NCBI GenBank assembly: GCA_963920665.1
Contig: OY987272.1
Location: 1,741,001 to 1,805,000 of the forward strand
Length of the DNA: 64,000 nt
Direction: 5' to 3'
From: Straminergon stramineum
Lineage: Eukaryota > Streptophyta > Bryopsida > Hypnales > Calliergonaceae
Both the position numbers and the translations under genes were made by a program. Positions 48,296 through 61,967 of the stretch are shown piece after piece. How positions within the stretch are numbered: the first letter of the stretch is position 1; every line of letters begins with the position of its first letter. The notes beneath the pieces were generated by a model. The model was not told the DNA's origin and made no database searches. It saw only the letters and a list, made by a program, of their open reading frames with translations.

Positions 48296-48676
48296 CTTCT
48301 TGATGTAAAGATCTAGAAGGAATGATCGATGAGTGGAACTTCCATTAGCTAACAACTCTTGGACTACTAGTACTTCCTAAATGATCAATGGATTTATAAA
48401 TGTTCTTGTTTCCAAATTGGTTGCCTAATTGGGATGGTTTAGCTTTTTGTAGCATCCACATCCAAATGTTAAAATTCAAGAAATTTACCCATTTTCCAAT
48501 TACTGTGATTAGTCTAAGTTTTCCGAATTAACTTGTGCAGTCTAGTTACTTTGCTATTGATTGTGGATTAAAAATTTGCTTTCTAGTGTATCCAGGTATT
48601 AAGAAGGAATGATGTGTGGAACATTAACTTGTTGACAATACTTGTGTTGTTAGTACCATCTTGATGCTCACATGAT

Positions 48677-49222
48677 AAGGTAAACCAACCCATGACAGGC
48701 AAACTACTTAATGCAGTCATTTAGAAAACCACACATTAGAGTCTTACATCAACCCATGGCAGATGTTTTCTAAGAAATGAGATTTGGACTACATTAGAAT
48801 GATTTGTGGCCATAATCTTCTCTTGGGAGATGGTCATGGAGTTATTAGTGACTGTCATAGGGCTCTTATACCATTCTAGTGTAAATTGCTCATAAAAAGT
48901 TATTTTTTTTATTCCTTCATGTCATTGCCATGTTCGGAAATGTTGTAGCTATGTTCGAAAATGTTATGATTATTTTAGGATGTAAGATGACCATTATGCA
49001 AACCCTTTTTGTTGATTTGGGGTAGTCTACAGACTTTGTTGGGCTAATGGGGCTGTACACTTCAAAATACCATAACAAATTGATAATTTGTCAAAAAAAA
49101 TATAATTTCAACACCTCTCTGCATTTCTCATGTTTAGGGTTATATGGAATTTTTTTAAATTTTTTTCAAAAATGTGAACAAAGCAAACCAACCATTCTGC
49201 TTGTCATAGGCTAGTTTACCTT
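48677..49222. mobile_element. inverted-repeat element (GGTAAACC family), copy 2, 546 bp
   Basis: The left end is AAGGTAAACCAACCCATGAC. The right end, reverse-complemented, is AAGGTAAACTAGCCTATGAC. The inserted piece is absent from the equivalent place at the receptor locus (about 36.80 kb), where GCTCACATGGTAATTATTG is continuous. No clear target duplication could be read. Confidence 0.75.
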
Positions 49223-49560
49223 CACTATTGTGATGAGTTGTGCAGGGACTTTGCAAGGAACTTTGACTCATGAATTAAGGGAGGTAGATGTTATTGTCAT
49301 ATGATCTAGAGGGGATACATTCATATACTTTTTAAGAGCTAGTTATGTAGTCATTTCATCAGGACTAAAGCTTTTAAAAGTAGTCAATTATGGAAACAGT
49401 TCTTTAAGTCATCTACAAATTCACTAGATGAATCAAGGTTTGCCAACCCTTATTGCACTAGACAGAAACTACACTACGTCTATATCTTGGGACTCCACAC
49501 ACACATTGTGAAGTCTAACACTTGCAAAGAAGAAGCAAGTTGCGTCAAATCACACTCAAA

Positions 49561-52500
49561 GGTATCCAAAAAGGAGTCAAATCCAATAAAATTTGCAATG
49601 TAATTTCTTGTAGCTATTGTTTGTTAAAGCTAAACTATTAATTATAGGTAGTTTAGTTCTCTTTTACCAAGAATTCAAGTTTTATTCAGGCTAATATTTT
49701 CTTGTTCATCAAAAAATAAAAAATTCTTTAATAAAGATCTAATTGAAGCTTAGATGTTAGCCTGTTAAGTTTTTCAATGGTAGAAAAGGGATCTAATTTC
49801 TAATAAATAATAATGTGATTGAATCCCAAAAAATCATGTGTATATATAATCATATAATAAAATAGAGAATGACTTTTTTTTGGTACAATTTAAGTACTTT
49901 TCTATTTTCTATAATATTTAGAAGTAAAAACATGTGAAAGTCTTTTTCAATATAAAAAATAATCCAAATGAAGGTTGTGTTAGAAGAAAAAATGTATATA
50001 TTATTCACATCAAGGTCCCTATGTAAGATGTTTTTGGAATTGAATGTTTCAATTTCTTTAAAGAATAAATCAATAATTTGTCAAAAATCAACTAATTAAT
50101 TCAAAAATATACCATTTTGTGTCCAAAATTTAATCACTAAGAATCTTTCTTAATAGTAGTATGCTTGAGAATTATAAAAAAAAATGGACAAAAGTATCCT
50201 CTTAAAGTGCTATATAAAAATATAGACACTACATTTAACCTTGCAATTGTTGATTTACATCCTTCTAAGGATTTTACTTACGATATTTTTCCTCCAACCT
50301 ATCAAAGGGATGCATTGCAATACTATTCATTCATTAATTTATTCAAAAAAATGACAAAATCAATGTAATTTAGAGCTTTAAAAGTTCAAAAAAGGACTCT
50401 AAACCTAATCCTAGCAAAGTAATGGTATTGGTACCTTTGAGTGTGGTTTGATTAAGATACCATGGTTGTCCACTATTCTTGAACTAACCTAGAAATGTAC
50501 AATTCAACCTCAACAACCTTTAACCCACCCATACAAGTTTTGATTTAACTTCAACCATTTTCATTAGTCAAGGACAAAATAGCATTTTGTAGGAACAAAC
50601 ATAGTAGATACCTACAATCACACCTTAGCTTACACCCAAAGTTTATTAACTAATTGAGCAAACAAGGGATTTTATCTCATTTTGTCTAGTAAAATACACT
50701 AATTTCTACTAATAGTGAAAGGAAAATTAGTAGAAATTACAATTTCTTTTCTTTTTCTAGTTCAAATAGTAAAATTATGTTGTCATCCTCTCAATAAATG
50801 AGAAGGACTTTGTGATGGATATGCCTCACTTGCACACAATCTCTTTGTGCATCACTTGTGTCACTCTTCATATCGCTTGTCATGCTTCCCACTTCAAAAT
50901 TAAATTACACAGTCATGACAAATGAAAAAAGAGTTTGAAAGCCACATTTGTTAAATTGAGACAATTTAGAGAAAATTTCATGAAGTTCAAAAGAGGCCTT
51001 GCGCATTTTGCAATTAAACCATCCCTCCAAAATGAAAAAATATTTCTTGGGGTATCCCCCATATATGTCCTTTGACATGGAATGACAAATGATATGTGCA
51101 TCCACATTCACACCTATATTTGTGCTCATATGTTGTATCCATATTTATATCCATATGCCTACCATACATATATTTGTATGCCAAAAATATATTTGTATTA
51201 GTATTTGTATTTATAAAATTATAATTGTATTGATAATCATATTGCTTTGGCTAACATGGGTCTCTCGAATTTCATGTATAAAATTATTTTGAGGTTGGGA
51301 GCAATTAATGGAAGAAATATAATTGTCTCTTTTCAAGAGATAGTATCATACATAGAGTATTAGAGTCTACCTTTGAAAGAAGGCACTTAGGAAGAATATT
51401 ACTCTCTATCTATATACAGTACTCATATGGTGTAAGTAGTAGAGTCAATACCTCAACAAACTCCTAATTTATACTTGGTATTCTTCTTCTCTAAGTCATT
51501 TACCTAGGTTTGAGATATTTACTTGGTCTTATAATTGTTTACAACTACTTCTTTCCCAAGTCATTGGTTGAGTCCCCTTAGTCCAATCCCAATCTAGAGC
51601 TTGCATAATATTGTTTTATCCAAGCAATTTGTTAGAGTGTTTTTTCCAATTGCTCTTGATTCTTCTTATCAAATGGAAACACATCCAACTGTTCATCCAA
51701 GTAGGGGTAGAATTACTGAAGCTTTAGAAATCTAGATCTAGGTGTATTGTACTTTTTTGAAGCATTCATTTTCAAAGTTTGACTCCATTATTTACTGAGC
51801 CAATTTGTTCCTATTAAGAATAGGCAAATACAATAATTATCGTAGAACCTCTATAAGGTGACTTCTCTAAGGTAATATTATCAGAGAGTCTCAATCTGGG
51901 CCGCATACAAACATGATGAAATGGCAATGACCCTCCTTAATGTAATATGTCACACTCCTCAAAACTCACTTATTATTACTATTAGAAGTTCTATTCTACA
52001 TGGTTTTGATTAGACCTAGAAAATCATAAAAGTCAAAGGCTACTTCCAAAGGTTCTTGGTCTATGTTCTATGTTTGTAAGGTGGGGATATTGCAAAATTG
52101 CACATTGCCTAAATTTGCCATCGTCACTTTATATACATCTCCAAAATCAATATGTACCTATATGTGGAAAAAAAATTAACAACAACTAAAACCCAAAATA
52201 ACTTTGATCCTGCACAATTGTTGTGCATACACTATCCAAATGATGCATAGAAACCTCCTTTCACTTACCAACAAGAAAATATGGAAATTTGAAAATCTAA
52301 TAATAGCAACTAGGCACACTAGCAAAAAGTGACAATTTGGGGGTACCCTCTTTACAAGACTAAACTAATGAATGATATGTATGTTTTAGACACCCTTACT
52401 ATAGGACAATAACAAAATTTGATATTTGAGAACATAATCAAGAAACAAAGATTTAGGTGAAGTTCAAAACTTTGGATTGATTTTGTGCCAACTAGCAATG

Positions 52501-52782
52501 AGCAAAGCTTCCCTAGTTTGACTTTCATAATGACTTCTGCATTAAAAGTGCCATATTGTGAATTAGTTTTCTAAACCACTTCTATTGACATTGACAATAG
52601 ATCTTGCAAGGGTTCATGAAATTTAAGAACATAAAACATTTCTATAGAGCATGCAATTTTGAGGAATTTCACTTCCAAACATTGATGACCTCTTGCAAAG
52701 ACGTCAAATTTTTGGGTCGGAAGTAGTAGATAAATTGAGTCTTTGTGTCGCAAGAATCTTGGCATGGTGTGGCATAATCTAA
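49561..52782. other. gene-free AT-rich stretch
   Basis: Only short open frames are present. Around 51.12-51.24 kb there is a degenerate TATTTGTAT / CATATTTATATCC-type low-complexity patch. No element with clear ends and no RNA gene was recognised. Confidence 0.5.
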
Positions 52783-52869
52783 AGTACTTTAGATGAAAGA
52801 GAAGTTATTTGGAATGACATCTTTATGAAGTCCTTTGTTTGATAGCTAGGATTGGAATGTTAGGACATT

Positions 52870-52902
52870 ATTTATTTATTTATTTTTAAACAAATGAAAT
52901 AG
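52870..52902 (-). mobile_element. 33-bp severely truncated LINE insertion with 16-bp duplication
   Basis: Copy A lacks this sequence. The insert reads, on the minus strand, CTATTTCATTTGTTTAAA and then an AAAT-repeat tail. It is flanked by GGAATGTTAGGACATT (52854-52869) and GGAATGCTAGGACATT (52903-52918). The 3' end resembles that of the LINE at 29125-29287 (ATTTCATTTG). It inserted after the segmental duplication. Confidence 0.8.
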
Positions 52903-53573
52903 GGAATGCTAGGACATTTTGAGTGTAGGTTGGAGCCCTCAATATAAATAGGAATCATTAATCAACATTTCAACTTAAATAAACTAGTCTACTTAAATCC
53001 GTCTTCATGAATTTTAAAGAGTAATCAATGGTGTTGATGAGGTCTTCCAATTTAGTCTTCAAACTCAGTTACCAAGTATATTCTACTTCATGGATGTCCA
53101 TTTAATCATTATGTTACCAAGTATGTTCCACTTCATGGATGTCCATTTACTCATAATGTTTAAGATCTTTTGGAAGCTTTGTAGATTTTGCTCTAAACAT
53201 AAAAATAAGTCAAACTTTTGATAAATTTTATCAACTTTCTTGAATTGTAATTGTACAATCTTGAATTAGACATTTTTAAAATGACAAAGGAAAAGAAACA
53301 CAAAAATATCACGTATGAATTGAAAGATCAAAATGTTTGATTAGAAGAAGGAAATTAATGTGAAAGTTAAATTGAAGTTTTTCAATCCACTTTTTACATA
53401 TCAAATCTAAAATGTGGTTATGAAAAATATGAAGTTAAAGGATATAACATACATAATCATAATCAATTTATAGCTTTTCAAAATCTACTCTATAATTTTT
53501 GGGAATGAATTTCTAATGCAAATTTTCTCCCAAAATCCAACGTACTTGAAGCTAATACAATATCCAAGAACAC

Positions 53574-55441
53574 TTAATCCCTAAAGGTTTAATATTTAAA
53601 ATGATTTTTTAAAGATTTTGTGCAAGTTTCTATGATGCCAAATTTTATTGTAATTTTTTTACAATATTTTTTAAGGTAAAGGAATGTATAAGCTTTGTGG
53701 TAATATAATTTGTATATCATTTGGAGCCCTTGGGAGATAAATTTATGAATTTGAAGGTCATATATTTATGACCTTCTAAATCATAAATTCATAGAGAATA
53801 GATTACTTGTTAAAAAAATTCACTGTTAGTTTGATATGTTTTCATTCTATTTTAGAGATATTAATGATTTGTTCTTTTCTTCCATCTTGTTTTTACTTCC
53901 ACTTAACAATTTTTTGAATTAATGAAAATTCTTTTGAAAAAACTTAATTTTTTTCTTAGATTCTCAACTCAATTCCTAACCATAAAGATTACAATGTACA
54001 AGTTCATAGTGTTTGAATTTTTTGACACATTCTCATAGAATTCCAATGCAAGATCACAAAGTTGAATATGAAAAAAATTTGTTGTAGATTTTTGCATTAG
54101 AAATGGAAGTTTGAATTAGTTTTTGATAAAAAAACAAAGTGATGAATCTGTAGGGGGATAAGACTACAAAATCAAGATTGGAATACTAACACTTGTGTAA
54201 AATCTTCCATATAAAAACCATAAAAAAAGAATTTCAAAATAAAAATGTTGATGGCTTTTTTTAAGGATATTCTTATTAAAAATTTATAAGTTTTTATTTA
54301 ACTTTAAAGCTCTGTTGATACCCAAATTTAGTGCCCTAGGCATTTTAGGGATTAAGGGTAGTCTAGTATGATGGATGTCCATTATGGAGAAGTCTATTGT
54401 CAATAAGAGTTTTTTAAACTTAAATTTAGAAAATTTAGAAAATATTATAAAGAGTGCTAGAAAATTATGAAACTATTTTTTTTTTATTATGTATTTTTTG
54501 AATTGCTATTGATTTCATCTCAATAACTTTATAAGAATATCAAATGCTAGATAAAATTAAATAAATAATGCATTTGGATGCATTTACCTTAGGAGATAGG
54601 TCCATCTATATTATCCAATTGGAATAAAATGAGCTACGAGAATATAATCCTATTTACATTACCCACTAGGAAAAGATGTGATTTTTTTTTCACACTTGGC
54701 TTCTAGTCTCTAGAATATTAATGTACCTACAACAACAAACAAAATTGAGTAAAAATTTCAAATGTTTTCATTCAAACAACCATACTATAAGCATCAATGG
54801 ACAAAGTCCAAAAATAGATATATGAAAGTTGTAGTGTACAACATACTACACATTACCATGGAAGTTTGAAGAAAAAATTAGTTGTAACTTGAAAGAAAAT
54901 TAATTCCAAAGTTAGCTATGTCTAAAACTCAGTTTTGTGCACCATAAATTGGAATTACTTTATCTTTTTTCAATATTTTCTTAGAACTCCAAAAAACTTT
55001 TGGAGTCTTCACATTTTAGTAAACATCATTTCAAAGTTTTGTACACAAAAATTGAAGGAAGTTGCCATTTTATAGAATTTAAAATATTAACCATTAGACA
55101 AACATTCAAATGATGTTGGTTCTCACAATATTTGAATTTTCTTTGGAATTGAGAGCATGGAATTGCATTAGCCATTGTACACAAAGTATAGGTTGCAATA
55201 TGGACCATTGTTACATCTTAATGCCCTTGCATTTTAAATATTTGTTGAATAGAACAATGCATTCAATCTATATTTTGCAATTGTATAATGTGATTTTAGG
55301 TTCAATTTTTTGGTACAAAGACTAGAGTTTATGATGCACATAATTGATCCAACAAAGTTCATGTTTCAAATTTGTACGCTCTCTTTGAACTCACAGTCTT
55401 CTAATGCCTTCAAATCCCCTTTAACGATCTTGAGGAGTTAA
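53574..55441. mobile_element. possible TTAA-bounded element, copy B partner of 8826-10935
   Basis: The left end is TTAATCCCTAAAGG. The right end, reverse-complemented, is TTAACTCCTCAAGATCG. It is shorter than its partner because of internal deletions. Tentative. Confidence 0.3.
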
Positions 55442-57719
55442 GTTTATAAAGGTCTAGAAAAAATTATTATTGAAGTTTAGGTATTATGATCCTACAATCA
55501 ATGAACTTTAATACTTCCATGCAATTGAATATCAAAATTGTGGCACTCTAAATTTTGCCAATAAACTCAAAATTGTTGTTTAGGGTGGAATCAATAAAAG
55601 CTCCACACCTTCGAACATAAGCCAAGTTACATATGACTAACCATTAGCAAAGTTGTCTAAATATTCAGATTTTTAAAAAATGACTATCGCTTAATATTTA
55701 AGGAAGGCATTGGAAACTATAAGTAGAGGAAGCCATTGGGAGAAGTCATTAAATAAGTGTCATGGAATTAGCAAATTTACTATTCTCAATTTCAAATCAA
55801 ACTTCCATGGTGAGTTGAAATTGGAAATGAACTTCCAAATTTTCCAAAGTTGGAATTGCCTATGCGGAGTTTCATTATGCTTTCACTTATGTATGAGAAG
55901 GAACAAACTATATATATGTTTTAGAAGTAGATTTGCTTTGATGTCAAACTAAAAGAAACCCAAAAATTCAAGTCCAATGTTAAAAATAGTTTTCCAAAAG
56001 TCAAATATTTGCCTCCTTGCCTTTTTTGAAAGTTTTCCCTAAACATTTTGTCGACCAACAATTTTGATCCTCCTTTTAGAACAACTATTGCACACTTCCA
56101 TGTAGAATTCCAATTCTTTTTGTCTTGTATGCAAAGTTTTTTTGATTCTAGGTGCATAGAAGTTTGTCCTTATTACATCTTTTTCAACATGTTCTTATGT
56201 TTGATTCACATGTGATCCTATTATGAATTATAGGTATTGTATTCTTGAAGATGGACTTCAAATTTTCAACACAACCAATGAAAGTTGAGACATTTTGTAC
56301 TTCATGGGTGTACATTCAAAGTGAGTAGTGTTAAGCATAGGCTACCCTAAATTTCAAACTTAAAAAATTTGTAAAATATTACTATAGTGTTGAACAATTA
56401 CAAAACCACTTGGGTTGCATTTCTCTTGAGTTTGCTAATACCATCATCAAATTTTTGGGGTTCAATTTATGAGAGACTAGAAAAAGTGTCCCTTGTAGGT
56501 GCAACTTAGATGAACTTTCAACAAGTCGTTGGAACTAAGGTAGGAAGTTGTAAAGTAATTGGGCTCTCAAAGCTTCCACCTCTTGAAATTTATACTATTT
56601 GAATATTTTTCTTTCTTATTGTTCCAATAATGTACAAATAGTGCACATTTCAGGAGGTGGAAGCTTTTAGTGACCATTGCATTATGACTTCAAAAATTCA
56701 TAACTAATTCTGCAAAGTTCCAAATTATATGAAACGACTAGGATTACATGCCAATTCCATTTCTCTTTCAAGGAAATTTTTTCTAGAAAATATTTTAAGA
56801 AATTCTAACCTCCGCAAAGTAATTTGCAGCTCTGAAATGGGCGCTTAGTGGACCTCCTACCTTCAATATTAGAATGCTGGAATTCTTAGAACTCAGGTAG
56901 CCAAGTTGCACCGACTAGACCAAGTCCAAGTCAAAAAACCAAAAACTTCAATACTTAAGGGTAGTCTCCTCATAAAGCGCCCATTTAAGGGCTGGTCGGC
57001 CTTTTCAATGGTTTTTAGATTTACGAAATTATTTTTCCTTATTTTTCACTTGAATAAAAATTGATGTGGAATCTAACCCAAGTGGTTTCATATTTTTTGG
57101 AGCATTTTTGAATTATTTACGAATTTCTAAAGAATTCTGCCATAGGTATCTATTTCTTGATCGTAGGCCTTACAAAACCCACACATGCGTAGTCTGAAAA
57201 AAGATATGGCTTCACCAAAAACAAGCATTGCAACATGTAGAAAGTAATAGATAGGGTTCCAAAAGGCGACCTTCTCTAAACTAAACTCCTGAAGGGCCAA
57301 GGCCTATTTTCTGACAAAAATCACTCGAAATTGTCATTTCTACTATGTTCTTTCAAGACAAAAAAAAAAATCTAACCATATGATCTTGTACTATATTTGT
57401 ATGAGATCATGTGGTAAAACTTTTATCAAGTTTGACCATATAGATTGGAAAATATTAGCATTCAAATTGTGGGGGGAAAGTTCTGTTGAATATAGGTAAA
57501 CATTTCAGAAATGGACCCACCTTGGCTCTTATTCCATCCACTAGCAAAGTAGAAAGGAACACTTGACAAATGTTAAACCACTCAGACATCATTGACAAAA
57601 CATTCAATGCTTTACACATATCCATTTTACAACTTGTTAATGTCCATTTCAGACCCTGCCTAGGGACAGTGTTAAGAAGAGGGGCGGAATTAGAGCAGAC
57701 TATCATATGTCTGCAATGC

Positions 57720-58118
57720 ACTGTGGGCGTTGCAACTTGTCTGCAGACTCTGCACCCCAATAAATCCCAACTCCCAAGAGTACAGACCAGGGAAGTCAGT
57801 CCAGTACCGGTACTCCAGTTAATCCAGTGGCAGGTTCGAAGTCCAGTAACTTAGTCCAGTAGTCCCGTAGTGTCCAAGTCCTGAATCCCACTGAAACCTT
57901 CAAATGGTAATCAGTGTTCCTGCAGACAGTACGGTCACCTCTAAGCTTACTCCTCCAGGGACTCCATCATCTCCCACCATTAATTTGCCTGCCTCCTCTC
58001 ACGTGAACTTAATGCCTTGTGCTCATCTTTGTCTTGTGCTCATGTTGTGTGGAAGCTGCGGTTTCAGCTCTGTTGTTGTCTTCAATTCTCCTCCTTGCGC
58101 TCTCGCTTTCGATTCGAG
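57720..58118 (+). pseudogene. truncated relic of the kinase leader
   Basis: Nearly identical to 12.96-13.34 kb, including the CCAGTTAATCCAGTGGCAGG and GCAGACAGTACGGTCACCTC stretches. It is cut off before the GC-rich exon-like part, and everything from there to the kinase and beyond is missing. It shows that copy B once had, or was about to have, the same locus. Confidence 0.8.
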
Positions 58119-59697
58119 ATTGTAAATATGGGCAATATTGACAATCAAAGTTTCGACAGAAATTGGTCAACCTATTATTGAAATGGCATTTTGAAATTCA
58201 AAATCTTTGTGAATAATCAATTATCTAAATATGAAATTAGACTCTATGGTTGATATATAGAGTTGGTATTTATATAATGTTTATAGCAATTTTCATTTTA
58301 CTAATGATCATTAATTCTAAAATTGGTTTAAAAACTAGTATTTTTAACAAAGTGTACTAGAATCTTTGTGAAGTGGTTGACTATACCTTCCATTTGCCTT
58401 AGAACAAGCCAAACTTTTTTCTCATAACAATTTTTTTTAATTGGATTAAAATTCAAATGCTTTCTCCAATAAGCATGGAAAGAGACACCATGTAAACAAG
58501 GGTTAGGTGATTTTTATGATTCACTCTAATGTGTGTGAACAATTTTTGGCTTTATATTTGCACCAAGTTGAAGAGAAATGATTGATTGACACAAATTTTA
58601 GAAGCCTAAGAGTATCCCCAATGCACCATGCATTCTTGTCCAACAAAAACATTCCTAAATTTTAACAGGTGTATAATTAGAACTTGAGAATATTATCATT
58701 GGCAGTCCATTGCAAAACACTTCAATTAGACAAAATGATATTCTAATATCAACTTTAGATAACCAAAATAGACCTCATTAAAAGTAAGTTCAAAGACAAA
58801 ATTATAGAAGCCCCAACAAATCATTCCTAAGAAATGAAAACCAAGTCAATGGCACTTGAATTGCCATGCCGTTTGCTAGATTTTTCTTACTTTGGCATTA
58901 TATGCCTCAACCTCCATAAATTTTGCCTTTGAGATTTCTTTCTAGAGTGGTTATAACCTCGACAACTTGCACCATGGCCATGACTTTGAAATCAACAATG
59001 ATGACCTAGGGCTTGCCTACATAACATTTCAATACAAGAACGCCAAAAGATGATGCACTAGGTCAGCTCTTACAACATATGAAAGTGGCCAGTATAGTAT
59101 TTGCTTGCACAGAATATGAGTTGTAAACTCTCAATGCATGATTCTCTCACGAGGCGGATGCAACTTCAATTGCATCAGTTCTTTGCAGCCACATCAAGCT
59201 AGTAAGTACATGAGACTAATTATTAAGTTGTTCATAGACAAATGCAAAACTCACATAGTTTGGCCATTCAATATGCCCTCATACATGTTTTGGGAATCGC
59301 TCTTTCGGCATGATACACAATCCCTAGGCTCAAGCTCGAGCACCTTTAGGACTTCTAGTTCCAAATTCATGATCATATGTCATTAGGGTTCCGTTTTTAG
59401 GATGGAATGTACACAAATACAATGTGTGCGAAGAGCTGTGCTGTTGGTTTCTAGATGATTCATGTTTAATTTTGGAGCATGGACATATTGTAGTTGCCTT
59501 TCATGACTCGACTTTATGAAGAGTCTAAGGTACAAATTATGGACTAGTTGCATGCCAATTGAGTTTCAGCCACTTAACTCCTACATTGATTCAATGTCTT
59601 TGGGCCCAAAACTTCTTTAAAGTACTCAAAATTCAAATCAAGGCTAAAATCTTCATCTACATGTATTTATTAACAAATCCAATTGTAAGATCCTTTA

Positions 59698-60258
59698 CTT
59701 ACCCCCTAAAGGACAAAATTTGTCCATTGAACAAATAATTAAAAAATATAGGTAGGTTCCTAAGAAGTCAATTTTGGTCGGATGTTCACGAAATTTTATT
59801 GCAAGGTGTGAACATGTACCTCCTAAGTGGAATATAAATTTTTTTCCAATTAGGTGCCTGGATCAAAAGTTATGCTTCCTTGAACCATTTCTTCTTGATC
59901 GAGAAGCTATTGCAAATTTCCTCCTTTACTTCTAAAATTTGGTAAGTAACTATGTAACTATATGATATAAGATGCAAATGAAAAAAAGATAACCATGTAT
60001 AGTGTTAAAATCTCACTTTAGAAGGAGTTAAAGTTTATTGGCCATGTTAGATAGGTTTGAAAAAAAAGAAATTCTTCTAACTTCAAACATTATAATCTTT
60101 CGATCTGTGCAGCTAAAGTTTGTGAAAGTTTTCTACACATTTCCATAGTATAGTTGAATTTTGAAAAAAAAAACCTTTCATTTTTTCCTAATTGCTGTAG
60201 AAAGTGGCAATATTTCACAATTTGTGCCCCAAATGTACCTTAGTCCTTTAGGGGTTAA
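59698..60258. mobile_element. TTAA-type element, partner of 25488-26049
   Basis: The left end is TTACCCCCTAAAGGAC. The right end is GTCCTTTAGGGGTTAA, the more intact version of this pair. Confidence 0.5.
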
Positions 60259-60812
60259 TTTGTTCGAGCACACCTTCCTAAAATTTTAGAATAAGAAACC
60301 TAACCAATGGCAAGATCATGATGCTTGAATTTTAAAACAAGTATTTTGAACTCTTTCCAAATGCTTAGATTTCATCTTTCAAACTTTTTAAACAAATATG
60401 TGTAGATCCTACAACTTGTGACTGTCTAAAATATGTTGAAGAAATAAGTTGGAAGTAAGTAGAAAAATTTCAACAAAAAATGTTTCATACTCATCCTTGA
60501 AAAAAATAATAAGTAGAAAGAAGTGGAGTATGATTTAAAATACTAAATTGTTAAGAATTGAATTATGGAATTGAAAACTTCCAATTCCAAAGATTGTAAT
60601 GTTATAATTAACAATCTACATCTAATGCTTGTATTTTATTTTTCAAAAACATTGAAAATTGAGTTAAATAAAGAACTTCAAAGTTTATTTTAGAGTAGAG
60701 ACTCCATAATCATCCATAAACTAAAACTCCTCATAACTTTCATTTTGTTAATCAAAATGGAATAACTCAAAGCTTTCCAAGTATATAAAAATGTTGTTTG
60801 GTCCTTTAGGAG

Positions 60813-61967
60813 TTAACCCTTGAAGGGCCCTTGGGGTCCCTCTGTACGATCGGTATTTAGCTTTATAACTCTTCAATTGTAGTTTAATCCCTAAAGGACC
60901 AAGGCCTTTATTCCGCAAAAAACCCACTAAAAACTGCATTTTTTAGAGCTAAGAGTAAAAAAATTGAAAATTTTATTTTTTGCACATCCAGCTGTAGGAT
61001 CTTATACCTAATTGGTGTGAAAATGTGTGGAAAAAATTTAAGAAATTTTTGACGATACAAATTGCAAGATATCTGTGTTTAAAGTGAAGAAAACAAGTTT
61101 TTCCACACATTGCGAGACCAGGTTATTTGACTTTGAACCTTCTTAACTTTAATTTTTTGCACTACATAAGTTTTGAGCTTTAAATCCATATGGTGGGGAA
61201 TTGAATTGAGAGTCTAGGAAAAAAAAGAAAATACAAAAAAAAATTAATTTTTATTCTTTAAAAAATTGTTCAATAGAAGTATATACAAGATAGGAAGAAA
61301 AATCTAAATTACTAATATCTCTAAGATGGAATGAAAATGCACTAATCCCAATGGTGAGATTGTTCTAGAAAGCAAATGAAACCATGTGGACTTATTTCTT
61401 TTGTAAAAATTGTAAAAATTGCATTTAGAAATGAATCCTACAAGTTATTTTTTTAGGGAGATGCTCTAATTGCCTGAAAAACAAGATTGTCTATAACTTT
61501 CTCATACCAAATCCAAATGGAATGAATCAAAGCTTTCAAAAATATAATCTATAAGGAAAAGAAAAGAAAAAAGAAAAAAAATTCAAATTTTTGAAACTTT
61601 ATTTGTTGCCCCCTCTCCCCTATTTTGAGCTTATTTGGGCATAACTTTTGTTCTTGGGCACCAAATGAAAAAAGATTATATTCGCATGAAGCTGATCAAT
61701 TTTTCTATCTTCAAAAAAAGTTTCAAAAAAACCAGACAAAAATTGAGACCATAGGTACCTACCCGAAATCTCATTTGTCCTTTGAAGGGACAATGGTACT
61801 TTAGGGGTTAATAGATGAATTATGATCCATTTCTATTTATGTACTATCATGATCATTAATTTACTTTATACTAAAAATTACTAGATCAATGTTTCCCTGA
61901 TTAAATACCATCAAATACATATTATACAATACGGCCACAAAGGGCTTTCAGGCCCTTCTAGCGTTAA
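60813..61967. mobile_element. TTAA-type MITE split by a nested element (60884-61811)
   Basis: The outer ends are TTAACCCTTGAAGGGCC and, reverse-complemented, TTAACGCTAGAAGGGCC. The inner ends are TTAATCCCTAAAGGACC and, reverse-complemented, TTAACCCCTAAAGTACC. The order and nesting are the same as in copy A. Confidence 0.55.

Larger units (their letters stand above)
46225..49560 (+). pseudogene. decayed duplicate of the receptor upstream region, no coding body
   Basis: 46225-46735 aligns closely with 34.9-35.55 kb, sharing GCTTTGAGCTTAGTTCTGTG, AGAGATCGTGCGTTT, and GCGGATATGC running into TGGATGTTCCTTGTT. Later pieces match 35.74-35.87 kb (ATCTAGAAGGAATGAT), 36.73-36.80 kb (GATGTGTGGAACAT), and 36.81-37.04 kb (AACTTTGACTCATGA, CACATTGTGAAG). 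Between them are transposon insertions. No TIR, NBS or LRR sequence follows. This is a promoter/leader relic of a lost or never-copied receptor. Confidence 0.75.
52783..58118. repeat. segmental duplication, copy B part 1 (partner 8158-13345)
   Basis: Direct-orientation counterpart of copy A part 1. It joins directly to copy B part 2 at about 58118, where copy A instead has the 8-kb kinase segment. The join reads GCTTTCGATTCGAGATTGTAAATATGGGC, with no target duplication and only GA-type microhomology, which looks like an end-joining deletion. Confidence 0.9.

Noticed and set aside
56917..57719. Copy-B-specific 800-bp segment as a transposon with ACT duplication
   Set aside because: A 3-bp ACT repeat flanks it, but no inverted ends were found. 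A deletion in copy A explains it equally well.
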